A stretch of 64,000 bases of DNA from Nectonema munidae (taxonomy: Eukaryota > Nematomorpha > Nectonematoida > Nectonematidae), in the NCBI GenBank assembly GCA_030549495.1, contig JAUIRK010000928.1, forward strand, positions 1 through 64,000, written 5' to 3'. Shown piece after piece: positions 25,301-35,007 of the stretch. The notes under the pieces were generated by a model that saw nothing but the letters and a program-made list of their open reading frames with translations, ran no database searches and was not told the origin of the DNA. Positions within the stretch are counted from its first letter, which is position 1; each line of letters begins with the position of its first letter. The translations under genes and the position numbers were made by a program.

Positions 25301-26751
25301 AATAGTTTTGTATATGAATCTTCTGCTTTTTAATAAATATCGTCTGATTTTTCTTGTCACGAAAGGGTTATTAATTTAGTCCACTCAAATTTTTCAAACA
25401 GTATTGTCATATCTTTAGGGGATTTCAATTTCCTTGATATTTTAAATGGACCTCGCATCATTGTACTACTTGTAAACAATCAGGAGTTCTTTAATTTCTC
25501 ACAAGAAAAGGTTATTCTCAACTTCTTTCTGAAATATAGGAGGAATTGGAATATTGGTGGCAATAGATTCCTTATTTATCGACCACTAATGTTCGTGATG
25601 TAATTTCAAATGCAATGTTTACACCTCCTCTCGTTAAAAGCAATCATTCATTTATGTATCAGCTTTAACAGGTAATGCTACTACCTCTTTTACTAAATGT
25701 ATAATCTTCACTCTGGGAACTATATGATATGATTAACTTTGCACTGTCAAAAGTTGACGGGCATGCGGGAAAAAGTATCAATAACTGAAACTAATTTTTG
25801 CGTTATACCTTAAACTGAGATTATTATCTAAGTTTGAAATGTGATAGAAAACAATGTTAAAAATCGAATAAATTGTATATTATGAATTGCTACAATAAAA
25901 AACATATGCCTATATATTTGTGACTTTAGAGATTTTCTTTTACTTGACTTGAAAAAATGTTTTTAAAATTATTGAAACTTTTGTCTATATCCTTTGATAT
26001 TTATCATTTAGTTAGCGAAGGAGAGATTTATTTCAGTTTTATTAATTTTGAATTTTATCGAGTTGATTTATCAACCCCTTGTTTTAGTTTTTCAAAATGT
26101 CATTGTATTCATTGAGGCGTGAGTAATGTTGGTTAGGTACTGGGTTTCGATAACTCAAGGTCTTGGGTTCGATCCCCCATCAAGCCTACTTTCTCATAAT
26201 AAAAAGTGTGAATTCTTTCCAAATCATTATATAAATAATTTTTGATTGAATTCGCTATCATATAATATTTCAGGCAATCTTACCAAATTTGACATGAAAA
26301 AACTTAGAAGCCTGATCGTGAACTTGCTGAAGAGTAACGTCAGCTGACTTGCGCAAATGTCTAGCCCACACATACGTGTCTTTGGTGGGCTGGAACTGAA
26401 GTGTAGAAGTTATGGTAACTTTTGAAGGATTTTCTGCATCGTCACTCCTCTCACTACTGATCACGAAGCCATCTTCAGAGGCATCAAACAGTTCTGTGTC
26501 GACTAAAAAGTAGGGAGAAATTTCGTCATCATCCCTATCGCACAACGATGTGAATGAGAGTGTGATTTCTTCTTCTTGTCTGTAAGTTATAATTTGAGAA
26601 TCTTCTCCACGATTCAGTGTACATAGTCCTGATTAAAATTGGAATGATAAATCATTCAGAAATAAAGATGTGAGCGCTTGGATTTACCATTTAGTTTTGA
26701 AAAGAGCAGGATAAAAGTAACTAAGTTTACGATGAGTTTGCAAGAAAACAT
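6963..26751 (-). CDS. Secreted or surface protein with seven repeated two-cysteine domains (multi-exon)
   Basis: Eight exons are placed by GT-AG sites: 26751-26688, 26628-26284, 22969-22604, 22072-21719, 16950-16606, 15730-15383, 10266-9910 and 7390-6963. Every internal junction is phase 1, every domain exon length is a multiple of three, and the sum is exactly 869 codons including the stop. The N-terminus is a signal peptide. Seven domains of about 115 residues follow, each with exactly two cysteines 25-29 residues apart near the start, then an aromatic/V/N motif such as YVMVNG or YVVVND about 15 residues on. The last exon ends in a hydrophobic tail. A TAA at codon 190, in the second domain, interrupts the model. 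I do not recognise the family. The spacing is too short for a classical Ig disulfide, though an extracellular beta-sandwich is plausible. A role in adhesion, recognition or secretion is inference only. Confidence 0.75.
7960..8750 (-). pseudogene. hAT transposase relic (ZBED5/SCAND3-like)
   Basis: The minus strand between about 8750 and 8318 shows the conserved order of this hAT branch: a cysteine-less DG(A)PS-like start, VIATHCLPHRE, LNTVIEDVIQIV, ALNSRLSSQKGSDMGSE, the aligned LSRGKVLQRV and VEVETFLNEKK. Weaker similarity runs to about 7960 (EFAEYVHARK, FLNP end). It has several stops and frame changes and lacks both termini. It lies inside the last intron of the multi-domain gene. Confidence 0.75.
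8750..8860. repeat. Degenerate short tandem repeat
   Basis: About four imperfect units of 25-30 bases built around AAAAATTGACCTA. No coding potential. Confidence 0.55.
8950..9115 (-). pseudogene. hAT C-terminal dimerisation fragment
   Basis: The frame contains CPATTCSFERSFTMLKNF, matching the ERSFS-L-K block in the C-terminal dimerisation region of hAT transposases. It lies upstream, on the coding strand, of the core fragment at 8750-7960, so the order is wrong for a single copy. It is probably a second relic. Confidence 0.6.
9440..9521 (-). mobile_element. Orphan hAT terminus
   Basis: The segment ends in GGGTTTGGAACCACTG, the reverse complement of a CAGTGGTTCC start typical of hAT ends, preceded by a GGGGTCGCGAAC block. 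No partner end or target duplication is visible. Confidence 0.5.
9910..10266 (-). CDS. Exon 7: domain 6
   Basis: 357 bases, phase 1 at both ends, acceptor AATTTTTAG, donor GTATCC. Cysteines lie in TCTEEAEN and GAECSSEI, followed by YFSINDQLV. Open throughout. An internally deleted hAT element sits a short way upstream in the preceding intron. Confidence 0.83.
10531..10975 (-). mobile_element. Internally deleted hAT element with intact ends
   Basis: A 445-bp element flanked by the 8-bp duplication CTTATGAC (10523-10530 and 10976-10983). Its ends are TAGGGATTGCACCCCG and, inverted, TAAAGATTGCACCCCG. Inside, on the minus strand at about 10790-10640, is the hAT C-terminal dimerisation block (KPERVFSSIGYFKSK, NRLNDETLSGLLLLK). 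The rest of the transposase is gone, so it could move only if supplied in trans. Confidence 0.9.
11380..11960 (-). pseudogene. Tigger/pogo transposase, C-terminal catalytic part
   Basis: The minus-strand frame at 11809-11564 holds the DDE segment ILLLMDNAPGHP and NTTSLIRPMDQ, diagnostic of pogo/Tigger (jerky-like) transposases. Similarity continues left in another frame to WKPYDILQCIKNL and TAWEAVTKKCMNG (to about 11400). It is broken and has no N-terminus here; a Tigger N-terminus lies 2.5 kb upstream at 14708-14255. Confidence 0.8.
12409..12775. repeat. 152-bp tandem repeat, about 2.4 copies
   Basis: GATTTAGTATAAAAACATAT-type units begin at 12409, 12561 and 12714, and the intervening sequence matches throughout (blocks TTTTGGAGATA, TTAGAAGTAA, AAAATGAGTYCAGAAAT). 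The third unit is partial. Noncoding, within intron 6. Confidence 0.8.
13363..14158. mobile_element. Non-autonomous pogo/Tigger-like element
   Basis: Ends CAGTGCACCCTCGATATACC and, inverted, CACTGCTCCCTCGCTTTACC, flanked by TA on both sides, as in Tc1/mariner-pogo elements. The right half holds two related units near 13854 and 14067, each with GGCGTTAWATTGGGGGARTT followed by a GGCRTT/GGCGG block, so the terminal region has been duplicated inside. No transposase. Confidence 0.8.
14255..14708 (-). pseudogene. Tigger/pogo transposase, N-terminal DNA-binding part
   Basis: Two overlapping minus-strand frames encode TIDLNTKLMLIKQYEGG (the first CENP-B-type helix-turn-helix) and then LHEMEKMLHMWIEEQ with LSLIMVQTKARSLF (the second helix-turn-helix). 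The frame change between them and the missing catalytic part make it a relic. It may belong with 11960-11380 as a copy disrupted by later insertions. Confidence 0.75.
15383..15730 (-). CDS. Exon 6: domain 5
   Basis: 348 bases, phase 1 at both ends, acceptor ATTTTTTTAG. Cysteines lie in LCTSTEPS and FTSQCEDV, followed by EYVMVNGEM. I place the donor at GTTTGC because it keeps the common phase and domain length. Reading past it gives about 20 unrelated residues before a stop. Confidence 0.8.
15840..16560 (+). pseudogene. LINE reverse-transcriptase relic
   Basis: Plus-strand frames show KAGVIFFDVL (the first catalytic block), SYLKNRKPFV, FFTIYMNDFHK and EYTMYADDTKLLF (the YADD catalytic box), then DLKKVYKWM. 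Several frame changes interrupt it. It lies in intron 5, antisense to the host gene, and belongs to a different LINE lineage from the FADD copies in this window. Confidence 0.75.
16606..16950 (-). CDS. Exon 5: domain 4
   Basis: 345 bases, phase 1 at both ends, acceptor CTTTTTTTAG, donor GTACAT. Cysteines lie in LCKKLPES and MKASCPND, followed by FWDINQEMI. Open throughout. The large intron before it holds a full-sized LINE insertion in the opposite orientation. Confidence 0.85.
16970..18420. other. Intron sequence without recognisable features
   Basis: AT-rich part of intron 4. I see no conserved exon, transposon end or repeat here. Confidence 0.5.
18424..21360 (+). mobile_element. CR1-like LINE, nearly full ORF2, inactive
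   Basis: Endonuclease (FYTNANQLFSKVDE at the start, CCIYRSPSS, GEFNYPEINW, IDHMCI), then reverse transcriptase (NYRPISLSPVLSK, YLDFHKAFDS, GVPQGSVLGP), then the C-terminal ERVQRTITKKIVG and WNSLPDFVVDAPS blocks. The element ends in four TTATG units (21341-21360). Its upstream end is about at the first endonuclease strand, so it is 5' truncated. It is antisense in intron 4 of the multi-domain gene. Confidence 0.92.
18426..21468 (+). pseudogene. ORF2 of the CR1-like LINE (endonuclease and reverse transcriptase)
   Basis: The first frame is open from about 18426 to 20495; the remainder continues in another frame from about 20480. Two lesions are visible: the catalytic FADD box reads FAHD, losing an essential aspartate, and an extra base directly after IYN shifts the frame. 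The endonuclease DFN motif reads EFN. The frame runs through the tail before its stop. It cannot make an active enzyme. Confidence 0.85.
21719..22072 (-). CDS. Exon 4: domain 3
   Basis: 354 bases, phase 1 at both ends, acceptor TTTACTTTTAG, donor GTAAGA. Cysteines lie in EGCFLDSD and ESRCRKF, then NYVVVNDVL. Open throughout. The 531-base intron before it (22603-22073) contains nothing recognisable. Confidence 0.85.
22604..22969 (-). CDS. Exon 3: domain 2, with an in-frame stop
   Basis: 366 bases, phase 1 at both ends, acceptor TTTCTATAG, donor GTTACT (weak). Cysteines lie in PTCELSDG and VAKCERV, followed by HFVVENEVV. A TAA at 22811-22809 follows VVK, and the same frame then continues with a normal domain second half. 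The exon is symmetrical, so skipping it would keep the frame. The stop could be a null allele, a decaying domain or a sequencing error. Confidence 0.75.
22980..24275. other. Intron 2 sequence without recognisable features
   Basis: AT-rich, no conserved exon, transposon terminus or repeat that I can support. Confidence 0.5.
24280..25237 (+). mobile_element. Internally deleted CR1-like LINE copy
   Basis: Begins with YTNANQVRNK, matching the endonuclease start of the larger copy, reaches HIYRSPIS, then jumps directly to the C-terminal ALIRPILEYGNV, KRITKKIGGLKEL and RYRRNDMIT blocks. The whole reverse-transcriptase core is missing. The end is CGCTTAATAAAATTATG with three TTATG units. It lies antisense in intron 2. 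Confidence 0.85.
25370..25740 (+). mobile_element. CR1-like LINE endonuclease fragment
   Basis: Frames encode HSNFSNSIVISLGDFNFLDI (the DFN endonuclease block) and RDVISNAMFTPPLVKSNHSF, aligning with the corresponding part of the larger copy. Broken by frame changes and truncated at both ends. Confidence 0.7.
26105..26195 (+). repeat. tRNA-like SINE
   Basis: Contains GTTGGTTAGGTACTGGG and a good B-box GGTTCGATCCCC at a tRNA-like distance. It resembles 6665-6760, which suggests one SINE family. It lies just beyond exon 2 in intron 2. Confidence 0.6.
26284..26628 (-). CDS. Exon 2: domain 1
   Basis: 345 bases, phase 1 at both ends, donor GTAAGA. The first cysteine is in GLCTLNRG, the second in FTSLCDRD, followed by YFLVDTELF at the position of the shared aromatic/V motif. 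It is acidic overall, and reads openly throughout. Confidence 0.85.
26688..26751 (-). CDS. Exon 1: signal peptide
   Basis: Encodes MFSCKLIVNLVTFILLFSKL plus one further Asn codon, a basic start followed by a hydrophobic core as in signal peptides. The exon ends after the first base of a codon at a GTAAAT donor (phase 1). The intron that follows is only 59 bases (26687-26629) and ends in TTTTAATCAG. Confidence 0.8.
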
Positions 26752-26782
26752 GACTACTGTCGATGCTTGAGCTGGACATAAA

Positions 26783-26794
26783 CCTTTTTATATA
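26783..26794 (-). promoter_or_regulatory. TATA box of the multi-domain gene
   Basis: On the minus strand the motif TATATAAAAAGG lies about 32 bases before the signal-peptide ATG at 26751. The spacing implies a very short 5' leader. It is the best core-promoter match near the gene. Confidence 0.6.
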
Positions 26795-26799
26795 CATCC

Positions 26800-27395
26800 A
26801 AATTTCCAAAATATTTACTCAGAGAATGTTATTCACAAACTGAAAACATGGACATTTACGAAACTCTCAGTTAAAATAAGTAAATATTTTGAAGAAATAA
26901 AACATTTTAATTCAAAATATTTACTAACTCAAGTTTCTTCGACTACATATATCACTACTTAAAAAGGTTATGTTTCCTCAAGTTTTAACTAAAGTTTAAG
27001 AGATAGGGAGTAAGCAAATATTTTGAAAGAAGTTGACAATTTTAGTCAAAATATTTTCTCCACATCTCACGGTAGATGTAATTAATGTTTATTTTAAAAC
27101 GAATACAACCTTGACATTTTTAGGGAGAAGCTTCTTTCGCTTTACATGTATACTCATAGACGTATTTAATGCTGTAGAATACATTTTTTGCATCCATTTT
27201 TAAGGAATAACTTTCATGGCAAGTTCTTCCAATAATTACGATTATGGTCACACCTGTAAATTTTCCAAAAATGTCCTTTAAATTATGAAAACAAAATTAC
27301 TAATGAAAAAAACTCAAATGTGAATTCAATTTCATAAGAATTCCTAAAAAAAATTTATGGCAATTTATTGGAATACAAAAATAATTAGATTAATT
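26800..27395. other. Region upstream of the multi-domain gene
   Basis: AT-rich, with repeated AAATATTT-containing stretches but no gene or mobile element that I can support. Confidence 0.5.
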
Positions 27396-27399
27396 TATA

Positions 27400-27736
27400 G
27401 CATTACAAGTTCAAGTGAAACGTTTTCAAGTTCAAGTAAAATGTTTTCAAGTTTTAGGTTGTTTTATTTTTAGGTTAGACTTGAAAACTAGTTTTTTATT
27501 GAGTTTGAAAATATTTGATTTTTTGTTGAGAGAAGATATATATATTGAATTACACATCTTTTACAAATTTTTGTAGTTCTAAAAAAAATTAAAAATGCAA
27601 ACTAAAAATTAATTTTTGTAAAAATACTTATTACCGATCTTAAAAAAATTTTACCTCGAATCTAAAGATAAAATACTCTTAAAACTTGAAAACGTTTCAC
27701 TTGAACTTGAAAACGTTTCAATTGAACTTGTAATGC
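27400..27736. mobile_element. MITE with doubled terminal repeats, TA flanks
   Basis: Terminal inverted repeats of about 55 bases start GCATTACAAGTTCAAG on each side and are flanked by TA. Each arm holds two copies of a unit of about 22 bases, AAGTTCAAGTGAAACGTTTTC. Noncoding inside. The TA flanks suggest the Tc1/mariner superfamily, without proof. Confidence 0.75.
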
Positions 27737-27739
27737 TAT

Positions 27740-29700
27740 CTCTATCCCTACTTTGCTCGGCCTTATCTAAAAATAATTCGAGTTGGAGATCATTTATTGT
27801 AACACTCTATAACTCATAAAAAATTGATTAACTTATACTATTTCGGATTTACTTTATTTTTAATCAATTTATATAATTCAACCTTGTGTCACTAATTCAC
27901 TTGTTTTAGTGGACAAAATTGAGATTCACTAAGAGAATTAAAGGAATCACCAAGCACTAACTTAGATTATTATTATTATAAATTTAAAATTAGTAGATAT
28001 CATCTCCAACTAATTAATGATTAATTATATTTAATTAATTAATCTCGTAAATAAATTAATGAACTCAAAAGCTATCAAAAAATTTTTTATGATAAAAGTC
28101 TTACGTGGTTTAACAAAAAAATAAAACTATTTTTTATACCTTTGATTATTTTATTATGAAATACATATAGAAACTAGAATGCTAAATTTTTTTAGAATAT
28201 AATCAAAATTGAAAAAAAAGCTATGAATTGGTAAAATTATTGTCGTGATAATTGAGTTCAAACAGATTTAATTATGTGATTATGATAAAATGTTGGACGC
28301 AAAGTCATCATCACTGATTCGGTGAGCGAAGTATTAGCATTTGAAGATCGATGCTGCGTTTTGATTGGCATGCAAAAAGGAGTGTGTTTGAGAATTATTC
28401 AAGATTATGTAAATGTTTTAAGTTCACAGTTGTCTTTGATCATTATTTTTGGTACGCAAACATTTGAATGTGGACCACGGGTAGAGTTCTGTTGACCCTA
28501 AAAGTGCAGGTACAAAAAATCATGTTGAGTCAATGTCGGGCGGAGTAAAAGAAAGGAAAAGTGGAACTCAAAGAAATTTTTTTCCTTTTTTTTTTTTTAT
28601 CATTTTGTGATTTTGTTTATTTAATCGATAAAATAATAATCAGTTGATAGAGAAGATTTTGGGATAGTACCAAATGTTTTACTTTACCTTAAGTTAAAGA
28701 GGATAAAGATCAATTAAAGTTCGGTGAAAATGGTGGCTACTATTTTAAACAATATTATTTTGAAGGTGATTTTGAGCTTGCTTATCGCATTAGAGAAGTG
28801 AGTCGTAATACACACCTCATAAATATAAAAAACTGTCTCATCTTGAAGGGTGTTTTATTTAGAGGATATTGCGGAATCTTTTATTATCATGTTTAATTTC
28901 TTCAAAAGTACTTTCATTTATTGGAGAAACTTTCTATGCCACAACTAATTGCAATACTTTTTATTGGTTTTGACAATGCATGAGTCCTCTATAAAATCCA
29001 CTCTGAAATGCCAGTCGAGCGAACATGCTTTCCGAACTGAAATAAAAAAAGAGTTAATTGGTTAATAATGAAATGTATCCTACTCTTCTCTAAGGAAAAG
29101 CTATTTCTTTTTAAATTTGTCTTTTTGGCAAACACTTCAGCACGATGTCTTTCCTTATTTTAGAGCACATATACTTGTCACTTATTTCGTGAGGTGTTTA
29201 GATACTGGCCTTTTATTAAGTAATTTCATCTTACTTTGATAAGTAGAACTGTCTTCAGATGATAAATGATATATTTAAATACTTTTTGTGTTACTTTCAA
29301 AGAAGTGACAAATCAACGAAGGGATATCATAATAAAGTTAAAAAAATTCACAGCTTCAAAGGAGTGATGTGACAAAAGAGTGAAATGACAAATCGATTAA
29401 CTAACAAACTAATAAACTAACTGATCCTAAAGGATGGTAAAGATAAAATAGATCTAAAAATTATTTAGCATATAGATCTAAAATTATTAGGAAGGAAACA
29501 TGATATATCGAAGGAATAAGAGGGAAAAGGATGAGATTCTAGTGATGTACATATGTTAAAATATTATAAATTACAAGTAATTAAAGTGAAAAAAAAACAA
29601 AAATTGCATATCCAAGTTAATTAATAAGCAAATTACCAGGGAAAGAAAACTATAACAAATACATTCGGTGTATCTATATTGCAAGAAAAAGAGTCAGAAT
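27740..29700. other. AT-rich stretch with one short open frame
   Basis: Mostly featureless. A plus-strand frame of about 63 codons at roughly 28694-28885 (containing FGENGGYYFKQYYFEG and ELAYRIREV) has a protein-like composition, but I do not recognise it and it has no ATG. It may be a transposase remnant or chance. Confidence 0.35.
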
Positions 29701-29757
29701 GAATACACTGCGATGTGTATTGAGAAATGAACTCATTTTTCCAAAGCAATTTAACAT

Positions 29758-31524
29758 TTAAGGGGAACAATTAAACATTAGCATTGAAAACCATTGCAAT
29801 TTTATACCGTATGGATTGTCTCTAGAGTTAGATAATCTCATGAAAGGAACACGCAGGAAATTTAAAAATCTAGGGAAAGTTCTATAATTTTGAAATATAA
29901 AGAAAACTATGACATTGAAAATATCAAGTAAGGAGAGTTTTAAACATTGATGAATAAAAATAACTAAACTGAGATTGCAAAACATACCAGGCAGAAAGAG
30001 ATGTGAAGGTCGCTGATGTATATGTTCAAATTTATTTTGAAATTTTATTGTCCTTAAAGAAATATAAGAATTGCCCCAATTTAAGATACTATAGTTTAAA
30101 TGAGGCAAGAAGAAAGTTTTATAAATTAAAAATAAAGTTTCAAAAAAGAAATACTTTCTACAATGCTTTAAAATTCCAATTATAATGTAACCAAGTTTCA
30201 AGCTTAAATGATTTATATGCTCTTTCCAAGACAAGTTACTATTGATAAAACTTATTAACTATTTTTATACTATAATTGTTCAGTGTCATTTCAAGGTCAG
30301 GATTCAAATTATTATTATTAGAAAAGTTGATGCAAAAAAGTTTTTGTGAATTGACATTGAAGAGAATTGTGCTTAAACCATTTGTTAATATCGAACAAGT
30401 AAGACTGAAGTAAAAATAAAGCGCATTCCGAAAAACCATAAAATTTTAGTTTATCGATAATGATAGAGTGTTGTAATGAGTCAAATGCCTTAGACAAGTC
30501 AACAAAAGACGAAAGAACTTCGTTTTTACCTTCACAAGCTTGAATGATTTTGTCAATTTAATAAGAATGAAATAATTCAGTGGAATAACCAATAGTCAAA
30601 CCGTAATGAATAAAAGAAAGAATTTTGGTTCAAATAAACATAAATTTGGTTATAAAGGATTCTCTCGAAAACTTTTGAAATAGAAAAAATAATAAAAATC
30701 GGGCTGTATAGTTGTCAACCAGCGTTTTGTCTCCTTTTTAATGAATAAGTAATATAATGGAAAATTTCAAACACTTTGGGAATAACCCCATGGATATGCA
30801 AACGCTGAATTAGCAATAGAGTTTTTTAATCAATATTATTTGGAATGAGGAAATCTCGAAGTAGTCTGAGCACTCACTATTTCTGAGAGAATCAATATCA
30901 ATAAGTACATCATCATTCAAGCTTATATAATGGAAAGTGAAAGATGATTGAACGGGGAGAAGGTAAGGTAAAGTAATCATTGCTTGAAATTGCGAAGTTA
31001 GAACAAAGATTGAAATGGTTGTTGAAGCGATTCGCTATATATCAGTATAATTCGACAGAAGAGAATCATGATGATAAATTGAGTCGATTTGATGAACTGG
31101 TGATTTGATACAAGATTGAATCGTTTTGCACATCTCTTTGATGTTGTTTTTATTTGCAAAGACTGCGTTTTCAAAATATTGTTTTTTAAGTTTTTTGAAA
31201 AAGTATTTTATATGATTTCTTAGGAGAATAAATTTGCGTTTAATCTTAAGATTCAACGGTTTCTTGAATTTTTAATATGCAACATCTCTTTGTTTAATCA
31301 AAATAATCAAATAATTAGTAATCCAATCCGTGAGCTTGGCATAATAATCATTGTTGGAAAAATGGCCTAATATTTTGCTTGAAAGGGACTTAAAAACAAT
31401 TTTGTTAATAAGTTTATCGAGTTAAGCAATTTTATAACGATGCCAGATGAGAAAATTTAGAATGATTAAAAAATTGTTTTCAAATTTACAATAGAAAATA
31501 GATCAGACAATAGTGTTTCAGGTA
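29758..31524 (-). mobile_element. Jockey-like LINE fragment, broken
   Basis: Read on the minus strand: pre-RT region (LRNHIKYFFKKLKKQY), a VDLSKAFDS-like block, the segment after the catalytic box, then GILKHCRKYFFFETLFLIY and FLPHLNYSILNWGNS, which match the LINE at 35920-40105. Many frame breaks. Its 5' limit coincides with the inner edge of the right inverted-repeat arm. Confidence 0.8.
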
Positions 31525-33298
31525 CAATAGATTATTTTGATATTATTTCATGAGTTTAATATTCTGCAGGCCATGGTTGTAGGATTAAAAGATACGTATC
31601 ATACAATATAGATCTTCTGATATTTCTATTTCTAAACTGAATATCTAAATAGAAAATAACAGATATAGCTCTCAAAATTGAAACTCTCTGATTTTAAATT
31701 TGAAAGCCTAAATGTCTTTGTCGTAATATATCTTAGTGTTAAATAAGTCGGAATTAATGTTTTTATCATCAAGAGAATTAGTATGTCATTTTGAGAAATT
31801 TCAACTTTTTTTGTAGACTCTTGCAGCTCTAAAGGGGGGGGGGGGGATAATAAGTTAGATGCAAATTCTAAATTAAGTAGATATCGAAATGAAGTTATTT
31901 TTCTTTAAAACAAAGCAAGAGGCTGAAAAGAAATAGTTTCAATTTTTTTTTGTTTCATTATTTTTTGTAAATTTTTTTAAATAAAAGCATTATTTCTCTG
32001 ACATGCTTCTAATCAATGAAGATTGAAATCGTTTCTTTCAGTGGAAGCAAAAGTTTTATGCTTTTATATTTTTATTTGGAAAAATAATTGAAAATATATT
32101 TAATTTTTATTTATTGCACAATGACAGTCACTCACCAAAAGGATTGCGAATGCGGTGGTTTCTGAGATTTTAAAAGGATGAAAGAGCCGGTATATGATAA
32201 ATTTATTGATGGACCGAAACAAGTACGATTTTTAGGTATAAAATAATCTTTTCAAGTATTTTAAAAAATAAAAACTAATTTTGCAAGCGCACAGAGGGCG
32301 TGACTTCGTTAGTCGAAGCTGGAAATTACGGTCGTCTTTGAATATTTAGAATTTATAAGTGGTTGGAGTCCGAGTCGAACTTCTGCTCCGATAATTTCTC
32401 TCCTACTCCGATATCTTTGCCAGAACTGTCATCAATTTTCCTGATGATGCTATGCATGCATAATCACGAAAATGTGCAAAATTAACTTCTTAAATAAATA
32501 TTAGTGGGTGCGACAGTCAACACTGCTTCACTGAAGAAACAGTAATATATACTATTTGAATGGTAAGAGGGGATAGATGGTTTAGACAGAGTAATGATGA
32601 CACTTTTATTACGATCTTCTCATCGCTTTGACAAAGCAAACAAAAGTTGCTATAATGATGATTGGAGATATTCTGGGAGAAGGATATGATTGGTTGTGCG
32701 TGAATTTGTGCTCGCCATTGTCATTTTTGTTTACTTTACTTAGAGGGATCCTATACTTTTATTTCAACCTTCAGCTTTCGCTATTTCGTTTGTAAGTTAT
32801 TTCAATATTTGCAATGATAGAAAGAAAGAAAGAGGATATACTCACATGTAAAAGAGAATAAACCCAGAAGATTTATCTTAGCACTGTTAGAGATTCTTCC
32901 AAAATAGGTTTTATCGTATGCAGTTATATTTAAACTTTTAACAGGTTATTTCATTTTTTATGTTGGAAAAGTTCTTTTCTTTTAATATTAAAGAATCGTT
33001 CAAAAAGATCCAAAACAGTATCAAAATTTGGTTTACATTTTGTCTAAGACAATGCGAATATGTCTTTAATTCAACCATTAGTTTATATCAGCGTTTCTCA
33101 ACATTTATGTGTAATTTAAAATATTATTTTAAAATATTTTAATAAATAAAATAAATAAATTTACGTCTGGAACGTTTTTTAAAACAATAATTTGGATTTT
33201 TCATTCCATTTAGGTTAACTATCTAAAAATTACCTTCTAGAGTTTTCATATTTCAAGAAAACGGATTTATCCCCCATTCTTTTCTTCTGAGTTTAAAC

Positions 33299-33616
33299 CA
33301 GGGGTCGGCAAAGTGGTTGATATCGACCCCTTGGGGTCCATAACAGATCTTTAGGGGTCGATAAGATAGAAAAACTTACCAAATTGTTCTATGCTTTTTT
33401 TACTTTATAGTAGTAATAAATCTCCTTTTTATTTTAAAGCATAGTTTAGCACATTGTATATTGTAGGATATATGAAACATTTTTGGTTTTTATTTCTCTC
33501 TTAATTGTTGACATTGATTAATGCTTTTATGAAACATTTCTATGTGGGGTGGGGGTCGATGTGAAGACAAATGTTCTTTGAAGGGGTCGACGGGTAAAAA
33601 AGTTTGCCGATCCCTG
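33299..33616 (-). mobile_element. Non-autonomous hAT MITE, right arm copy
   Basis: The inverted counterpart of 2330-2647, 318 bp, with the same GTTTAAAC flanks (33291-33298 and 33617-33624). The identical site shows the insertion preceded the arm duplication. Confidence 0.9.
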
Positions 33617-35007
33617 GTTTAAACAAATCCTTAATTATGAAAAATAAGTGAGCTGAAATTTATGAATAGAAAATGTAAACTATAATGGAATTTCAAATAC
33701 ATCAGATTATTATGTAAAAAGTAAGCTATCGAAAAAAATTTCAAATATTTGTTTATACAATGTCGAACTTTTTCCTAAAAAATTGTGCACCTGAAATCAA
33801 TTTTCGCCCAGAAGTTTGCGATTCGCCCACGTTTGATAAACCTCGTTTATATGATCGTTATGCTGTTGAACCATATGTTGTATTCTACTCAAAAGTCAAA
33901 AATTAAATATTTATTGAAAAAGTTATCAAAGTATAATTTCTCAAAAATAAATCATAAGGTCGAATATTTAAAATAGAATGTGAAGAATGTTGTTCTTTTT
34001 CTACTTTTCCAAATATTTTTAATTAAAGTTTCAAGATTAACCGTAAAACGGATGATGTGTAAGGGTGTCAAATTAAAAATATATTGCATATAAATCTACT
34101 AATACAAGCAAATTTTTATCACTGTGATTTTAAAGGTTTCTGTGCAACACCGAGTTTTAGTGAACGTGTTTATTCTGTAAATCGCTTGATATTCAAAGAA
34201 AATATACATGGGAAAGAGGTATTGACTTAGAATGTAAAAGTAAATGGCATGTTGACTGAGTTTCAAGGGAAAAGTATTTTGTAGGAAAAAAAGGCCAGCG
34301 CTTAATTAATATTTATCCTATATATGTATTTATGCTGCTAAATTCCCTTCATTTGTATCCATGCTACGAAGCTTAGGTGTGTTTTTAAATACAAGTATTC
34401 ACTATTAATATATCCATCTTTTCTGGCATAAGAATGTGAAAATTGTGAAGCCGTATCTCGTATAAGAGTTATGCTTTGTATTTTTTTATTTATTTATAGT
34501 TGTACTATGTCGAATGTCGATGCGACTTGCAAATCAGTAAAGTCGCTTTATATTTTTTCAGAAGCATAATACTTATGAAGAAATTAAGTTCTCCTCGGGA
34601 AATCCTAAAATTTCCTTCTTTCTACCACTTTTCCGAACTTATTTTAGTATTGAATGGGATCTTGACTGTGCATGTAAAACGAGGAGAGTCTGTTATATTT
34701 GTTACATCGTATTGACTGCGTATTTATATTAAAAGTACTAAGTTCATTGCGGTTACTGAGTTTGAAAATATTGGCGACATCTGAAATAAAGAAACACGTC
34801 TTTTTATGTATGTAGTAAACTCATTGGGAATAATAAGCCTAAATTTCTTAAGGAAAATATATATTAAAGTTGTAATAAAGTAGGAAGTCCTTATTCAGAA
34901 CAACGTGATATAATTTGTTTGTTTTCTGACACACAAAAAATTCTCATTTATATACTACATGTTTAAATATAAATTTATTATTTCATGTTATAATTTAAGT
35001 CTTTAGA

